The notes under the pieces were generated by a model. It saw only the letters and a program-made list of their open reading frames with translations, was not told the origin of the DNA and made no database searches. Shown here in pieces: positions 60,302 through 64,000 of a DNA stretch of 64,000 nt; the stretch's first letter is position 1, and every line of letters starts with the position of its first letter. The stretch comes from Pseudobutyrivibrio ruminis CF1b. Lineage in GTDB: Bacteria; Bacillota; Clostridia; Lachnospirales; Lachnospiraceae. The stretch lies in NCBI RefSeq assembly GCF_000424005.1, contig NZ_AUJB01000009.1, positions 248,001 through 312,000 on the forward strand, in the 5' to 3' direction. The position numbers were made by a program, and so were the translations under genes.

Positions 60302-60331
60302 ATTAAAATTCCTTTTTTATTTGGTGACTAA

Positions 60332-60361
60332 ATTATATATGCAGTGATTTGTGTTTTTCAA
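60332..60361 (-). promoter_or_regulatory. Promoter of the lipoprotein-GT4 operon
   Basis: On the minus strand: TTGAAA (60361-60356), 18 bases, TATAAT (60337-60332). Confidence 0.55.
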
Positions 60362-60371
60362 GGAGTATTGA

Positions 60372-61106
60372 ATGTATTTACATATAAAAGGTATTATAGC
60401 CCCCTTGTTAGGTGTATTGTATCCAAAACGATGCGTGGCTTGTGACAAAGTTTTATTAAAAATAGAAAAAGAAATGGGTTTTTGCGCCTCCTGCAGTACA
60501 AAAGTGAAGCTGGTGGGGCCGGTGGTCTGCATGAAATGCGGCGCCCCAATAGCAGATGCCAGAGAAGAATTCTGCAAAGATTGCAAAAAGACCTCCCGGG
60601 CTTTCGTCCAAAGCAAAGCTATTTATCAGTACACAGGCGACATGAAGGACGCCATGTATAGATTTAAATATGGAAACAGAAGATGTTACGCTAGGACCTT
60701 TGCCGCCCACGGACTTCATTATTATGGAAGCTGGATCCGCGAGAAAGGCATAGAGGCAATTGTGCCGGTTCCCATGTATAAACCTAAGGAAAAGAGCCGT
60801 GGATATAACCAGGCTACGGTGTTTGCCCAGGCTTTAAGCGAAGTTACAGGCATTCCGGTGGAAGATAAAATTGTGCAACGAGAAAAAGATACCGAGGCAA
60901 TGAAACAGTTAAATGCCCTAAAAAGAAAGAAAAATCTGTTAAAAGCTTTCAGTTTACGAAAAAATGATGTACAATTTAGAAAAGTGCTATTAGTTGATGA
61001 TATATACACAACTGGAACAACAATGGATGAGGTCGCTAAAGTGCTTAAGCAAGGGGGAATAGACCAGGTTTATGGCATGAGTGTCTGCATTGGAGAGATG
61101 CAGTAA
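60372..61106 (+). CDS. comF: ComF-family phosphoribosyltransferase-like protein
   Basis: 244 residues. Two N-terminal CxxC zinc pairs (CVAC, CASC, later CMKC and CKDC) are followed by the phosphoribosyltransferase motif KVLLVDDIYTTGTTMDEV. In competent Firmicutes ComFC acts in DNA uptake or processing, but many non-competent species carry it. It is followed by yvyF, the same order as comFC-yvyF-flgM in Bacillus, though here flgM lies 20 kb away. Start ATG follows AAGGAG. Confidence 0.92.
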   Translation: MYLHIKGIIAPLLGVLYPKRCVACDKVLLKIEKEMGFCASCSTKVKLVGPVVCMKCGAPIADAREEFCKDCKKTSRAFVQSKAIYQYTGDMKDAMYRFKYGNRRCYARTFAAHGLHYYGSWIREKGIEAIVPVPMYKPKEKSRGYNQATVFAQALSEVTGIPVEDKIVQREKDTEAMKQLNALKRKKNLLKAFSLRKNDVQFRKVLLVDDIYTTGTTMDEVAKVLKQGGIDQVYGMSVCIGEMQ

Positions 61107-61123
61107 ATTAGGAGGTATCATCT

Positions 61124-61528
61124 ATGGATGTGCGTAACTGTAAAACTTGTGGAAGGTTGTTTAACTATTTAGGCGGCCCAAGTATCTGCGAGGCTTGCCG
61201 CGCTGACATTGAGCAGAAGTTCCAGAATACCAAGGAATATATCAGAGAAAATCCTCGTGCAAACATTCAGGAGATTTCTGAGGCTAACGAGGTCTCACCA
61301 CAGCAGATTCGCCAGTGGATTCGTGAAGAGCGTCTGCAGTTTTCTGATGATTCTCCAATAGGCATTGAGTGTGAAATCTGCGGAGCTACTATTAAAACAG
61401 GTAAGTATTGTGAGAACTGTAAAAATAAGACAGCTGACGCTTTGTCTAAGTCTATCGAAAAGCCACAGGCTCCACCACCACCTGTACAGAAACCTAAGAA
61501 AGAAAACAAGATGAGGTTTATTCAATAG
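61124..61528 (+). CDS. yvyF: YvyF-family flagellar operon protein (TIGR03826)
   Basis: 134 residues. Two zinc-knuckle pairs at the N-terminus (NCKTCGRLFNYLGGPSICEAC), a helix-turn-helix-like middle (IQEISEANEVSPQQIRQWIREERL) and a second CEICGATIKTGKYCENC pair, then a proline-rich tail. The family is linked to flagellar and competence gene clusters and may bind DNA or a regulator. Start ATG follows AGGAGG, 18 bases after comF. Confidence 0.9.
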   Translation: MDVRNCKTCGRLFNYLGGPSICEACRADIEQKFQNTKEYIRENPRANIQEISEANEVSPQQIRQWIREERLQFSDDSPIGIECEICGATIKTGKYCENCKNKTADALSKSIEKPQAPPPPVQKPKKENKMRFIQ

Positions 61529-61540
61529 CGATACGAATAT

Positions 61541-61574
61541 ACACCTACCGACTAATCTCGGTAGGTGTTTTTTT
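61541..61574 (+). terminator. Terminator after yvyF
   Basis: ACACCTACCGA (61541-61551), short loop, TCGGTAGGTGT (61558-61568), seven or more Ts. Confidence 0.92.
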
Positions 61575-61638
61575 TAGAAACTGTTTATGCTATACTGATT
61601 CTGAATTACTAGGTGTAGAAGACAGAGGATAATTGTTT

Positions 61639-62091
61639 ATGATAAATGAAGAGCGCGTTAGGCATATGACTGCTATGGCCATTTTCGAGAAGGAAATGGG
61701 CCCTGAATACCAGCCTATGCTTCGCTATTCGAAGAAAGAGTATATTGCACTTCACGGTTGGGGAGGCTTTTTAGCAGGAACTCTCTTCTACGGTGTTATA
61801 TATGCAGCCATTGCTTTATATCTGGTTAGCAACGTTCTTGAGAATATCACTACTATGTACATATTAATGATAGCTTTGGCCGGGCTGTTAGTTTACGCAG
61901 CCTACATTATTATCCATGTGCACTCAGCCAGAGCACGGGCAGCAAAGCGTTACAAGCACGGCAAACGCCTTATCAAGGAGCTGGCAGTAAAATACTCAAA
62001 GCTCAATCATATGTACGAGGCAGAAATGCAGCAAACACGCCCATTTCTTGCCAGAGATTACGACGACAGAAAAGGACTAGAGGAATTCTAA
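61639..62091 (+). CDS. Two-helix membrane protein upstream of cdaA
   Basis: 150 residues. Two membrane helices at about 44-65 and 71-92 with a positively charged segment after (HSARARAAKRYKHGKRLIKELA). Function unknown. ATG 61639 is preferred over TTG 61633 because GAGGAT is nine bases upstream. It ends directly at the next start codon (TAAATG), so translation is coupled to the next gene. Confidence 0.7.
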   Translation: MINEERVRHMTAMAIFEKEMGPEYQPMLRYSKKEYIALHGWGGFLAGTLFYGVIYAAIALYLVSNVLENITTMYILMIALAGLLVYAAYIIIHVHSARARAAKRYKHGKRLIKELAVKYSKLNHMYEAEMQQTRPFLARDYDDRKGLEEF

Positions 62092-63003
62092 ATGAACGCT
62101 TTTATTAGATTACGAGATGATGTACGAAGATTTGTACTTTCGCGAGAAATGCTTTTCTTAAAAATATGGAGCGCCCTTGTGGCATTCGTAGGTCTCATGT
62201 GTATCAGAGCCAATTTTGGACACAATAAGCACGTGAGCCAGTTTTGGGTTTCCATTATTATCGCTATCATCTGCGCATTTTTCCCTATTCAGGGTGTTTC
62301 AATTATTCTTACAATAGTTTTATTGATCAATTTGGTCTCACTTTCGCCAATGGTGGCCGTTGTGGCACTTGGTTTGGTGGTAGTGGGTTACTTTGTTTGT
62401 GCTTATTTTAGAAGCAAAGTTACTTCTAATATGGTGACCGTACCAATCTGTTATTCCTTTGGTGCGCCATATGTCATGTCGTTGGGCGCAGGCCTGATGT
62501 CAAATATTAACGAGCTCACATCAGTAGTATGCGGCTCGGTTATCGCATTTTATCTCCATGTTATCAAGGATAATACCACTGCGATTGTGGACGAGACTTC
62601 CGATGTATCAGTGCTTTCACTGGTTCAGGAGCAGATGTTGCAGAACCGCATGTTCTGGTTCTTCATCACAGCCATGGTTGCCATGTTTTTGGTGGTTTAT
62701 ATGCTACGTCAGTCCAGCATAAACATGTCCTGGATGATTGCCAATGCAGCAGGTGTTGCAGTTGAATTTATCATCATGCTTGCAGGATATCTTCTCACCA
62801 GCCAGAAGGGAGAGATTCCAGGCCTCATTCTCGGCAACATTATCGTATTTGCGGTTGGTTTTATCTTGAATTATTTTGTATTGGATTTGGATTACTCAAG
62901 AATCGAAAAGGTTCAGTTTGAGGATGATGACTATTACTACTACGTCACAGCAGTTCCAAAGATTCGACTTGCAGAAGAGGACAAGGAAGTAAAGAAAATA
63001 TAA
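62092..63003 (+). CDS. Polytopic membrane protein upstream of cdaA
   Basis: 303 residues with about ten hydrophobic segments and an acidic, tyrosine-rich C-terminus (VQFEDDDYYYYVTAVPKIRL). No transporter motif is recognised. It lies between a small membrane protein and cdaA, apparently one operon, so it may assist c-di-AMP synthesis or envelope assembly. Start ATG 62092 abuts the previous stop. Confidence 0.72.
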   Translation: MNAFIRLRDDVRRFVLSREMLFLKIWSALVAFVGLMCIRANFGHNKHVSQFWVSIIIAIICAFFPIQGVSIILTIVLLINLVSLSPMVAVVALGLVVVGYFVCAYFRSKVTSNMVTVPICYSFGAPYVMSLGAGLMSNINELTSVVCGSVIAFYLHVIKDNTTAIVDETSDVSVLSLVQEQMLQNRMFWFFITAMVAMFLVVYMLRQSSINMSWMIANAAGVAVEFIIMLAGYLLTSQKGEIPGLILGNIIVFAVGFILNYFVLDLDYSRIEKVQFEDDDYYYYVTAVPKIRLAEEDKEVKKI

Positions 63004-63036
63004 TAAATTCCCATTGGGTAGAAGGAAGGAATTTCG

Positions 63037-63903
63037 GTGGTTGATTTTGTAAACGCTGTAGATGCCTTCATCGATGATTATTTCAATGTAAATATTCCCG
63101 ATGTTTCCATCACAGATGTAATCGAGGTTTTTATAATTGCATATTTTATGTACCACCTGTTGGTTTGGGTTAAGAACAGCCGCGTTTGGATGCTTATCCG
63201 AGGCGTGCTGATTATCATGCTGTTCTTCTTACTGGCAGCTATTTTCCAGATGAATACCATTCTGTGGTTGGGCGAGAAGCTGGTATCAGTAGCGGTGACG
63301 GTGCTCATCGTGGTGTTCCAGCCAGAGCTTCGTCGAGCACTGGAGCAGATTGGTCGAAGAAAAATCACTTCGCTGTTCACATGGAACATCCTTAAGACAG
63401 GCGCTAAGAAATTCGATGACTCTACAATCGTTGGTCTTGTTACAGCCTGCTACGAGATGGGAGCAGTTAAGACTGGTGCTCTTATCGTCGTGGAAAAGGA
63501 TATGCAGCTCACAGAGTTTGAACGTACAGGTATTGGCATTGATGCAGTGGTCAGCAGACAGCTGCTTATCAATATATTTGAAAAGAACACTCCACTTCAC
63601 GATGGAGCTGTCATCGTCCGCGGAGACAGGGTGGTTTCGGCTACCTGCTATCTGCCACTTTCTGATAACATGGCCCTTTCAAAGGACCTTGGAACCAGAC
63701 ACAGAGCGGCAGTTGGTATCAGTGAGGTATCTGATTCCCTCACTATCGTTGTTTCCGAGGAGACAGGAACTGTTTCTTACGCCAGAGAGGGACGCATCGT
63801 TCGCGATGTAAAGGAAGACGAGCTTATTGCAGAGCTTAAGCGTCTCCAGAATCCTGAGGAAGCGGCAGAAGCGTTCACAAAAAGTGAAAAGGAGGGCAAA
63901 TAA
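63037..63903 (+). CDS. cdaA: Diadenylate cyclase CdaA
   Basis: 288 residues. Three N-terminal membrane helices are followed by a DisA_N/DAC domain. The catalytic motifs are DGA (residues 189-191, in LHDGAVIVRGDRV) and RHR (221-223, in GTRHRAAVGISE). It makes c-di-AMP from two ATP at the membrane, controlling potassium and cell-wall homeostasis. Start is GTG 63037 behind AAGGAAGGA. It is followed directly by cdaR, its regulator. Confidence 0.96.
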   Translation: MVDFVNAVDAFIDDYFNVNIPDVSITDVIEVFIIAYFMYHLLVWVKNSRVWMLIRGVLIIMLFFLLAAIFQMNTILWLGEKLVSVAVTVLIVVFQPELRRALEQIGRRKITSLFTWNILKTGAKKFDDSTIVGLVTACYEMGAVKTGALIVVEKDMQLTEFERTGIGIDAVVSRQLLINIFEKNTPLHDGAVIVRGDRVVSATCYLPLSDNMALSKDLGTRHRAAVGISEVSDSLTIVVSEETGTVSYAREGRIVRDVKEDELIAELKRLQNPEEAAEAFTKSEKEGK

Positions 63904-64000
63904 ATGCAGCAGAAAATAATTAATGCCCTCACAAAGGACGTAGGATTAAAGATTTTAGCTATCGTATTCTCGTTCCTGCTTTGGCTTGTTGTTGTAAATA
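63904..64000 (+). CDS. cdaR: CdaR (YbbR-domain) regulator, 5' part only
   Basis: The first 32 codons of a gene cut by the right edge. They encode MQQKIINALTKDVGLKIL and then one membrane helix (AIVFSFLLWLVVVN), the standard start of CdaR. CdaR sits outside the cell with YbbR repeats and modulates CdaA. ATG 63904 directly follows the cdaA stop (TAAATG). The usual next gene, glmM, would lie outside the window. Confidence 0.85.
   Translation, partial: MQQKIINALTKDVGLKILAIVFSFLLWLVVVN

Overview
This window is a piece of a Lachnospiraceae (Clostridia) chromosome, most likely Butyrivibrio/Pseudobutyrivibrio-like. The evidence is the low-GC bias, strong Shine-Dalgarno sites, a Gram-positive FliW-CsrA-flagellin control circuit, a meso-DAP type MurE, a comF-yvyF pair, and cdaA-cdaR. 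The genus is inference; the family is fairly secure from gene content. No tRNA, rRNA, insertion sequence or CRISPR array was seen.

Layout. 1-3.2 kb: end of an FHA protein, then secA. 3.2-5.8 kb: a methyltransferase, then an AT-rich accessory patch. The patch holds a roughly 42-bp-periodic array of small palindromes (YACTGC-N7-GCAGTR) directly upstream of an orphan PD-(D/E)XK-like nuclease gene. Two tandem leader-peptide/terminator units follow, in front of an MFS efflux pump. 7.1-9.5 kb: pepF and queT. 9.5-12.7 kb: an ECF sigma factor with two tandem zinc-finger anti-sigma-like membrane proteins and an internally duplicated membrane-anchored protein, then a convergent AraC regulator. 12.8-16.7 kb: dapF-murE-dapA-rhomboid. 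16.7-20.6 kb: a flavodoxin-SCP2 fusion, a HIT protein, convergent murG and a SleB-type hydrolase. 20.7-24.6 kb: a tightly overlapping argF-birA-orf-coaX-dusB run. 24.6-34.5 kb: greA, a MATE pump, lysS (with a C-terminal tRNA-binding domain), a YjeM-type antiporter, an ABC exporter and pgi, most with their own promoter or terminator. 34.6-39.6 kb: a YesL pair and a GntR(YtrA)-ABC cassette.

39.7-61.6 kb is a late flagellar region: flgM, flgN, two different flgK genes, an oversized flgL, fliW, csrA, flaG, fliD, fliS, a chaperone-like gene, flagellin, probable flagellin glycosyltransferases and a divergent short FliD-like gene. Further on come a GT4, an orphan ABC substrate-binding lipoprotein, comF and yvyF. 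Three sites fit the sigma-28 pattern TAAA-N15-(N)nCGATAA, ahead of flgM, flaG and flagellin. The flagellin leader carries a hairpin with an AGGA loop plus a GGA-rich Shine-Dalgarno site, matching the FliW-CsrA-Hag logic. 61.6-64 kb: two membrane proteins, then cdaA and the start of cdaR (c-di-AMP synthesis).

Most noteworthy unexplained structure: (i) the helically phased palindrome array next to the nuclease gene; (ii) the two leader-peptide attenuators, for which terminator and antiterminator pairings can be written out; (iii) two intergenic elements (46.9 kb and 57.8 kb) sharing loop sequences while their helices covary; (iv) a GC-rich multi-stem element at 36.0 kb.
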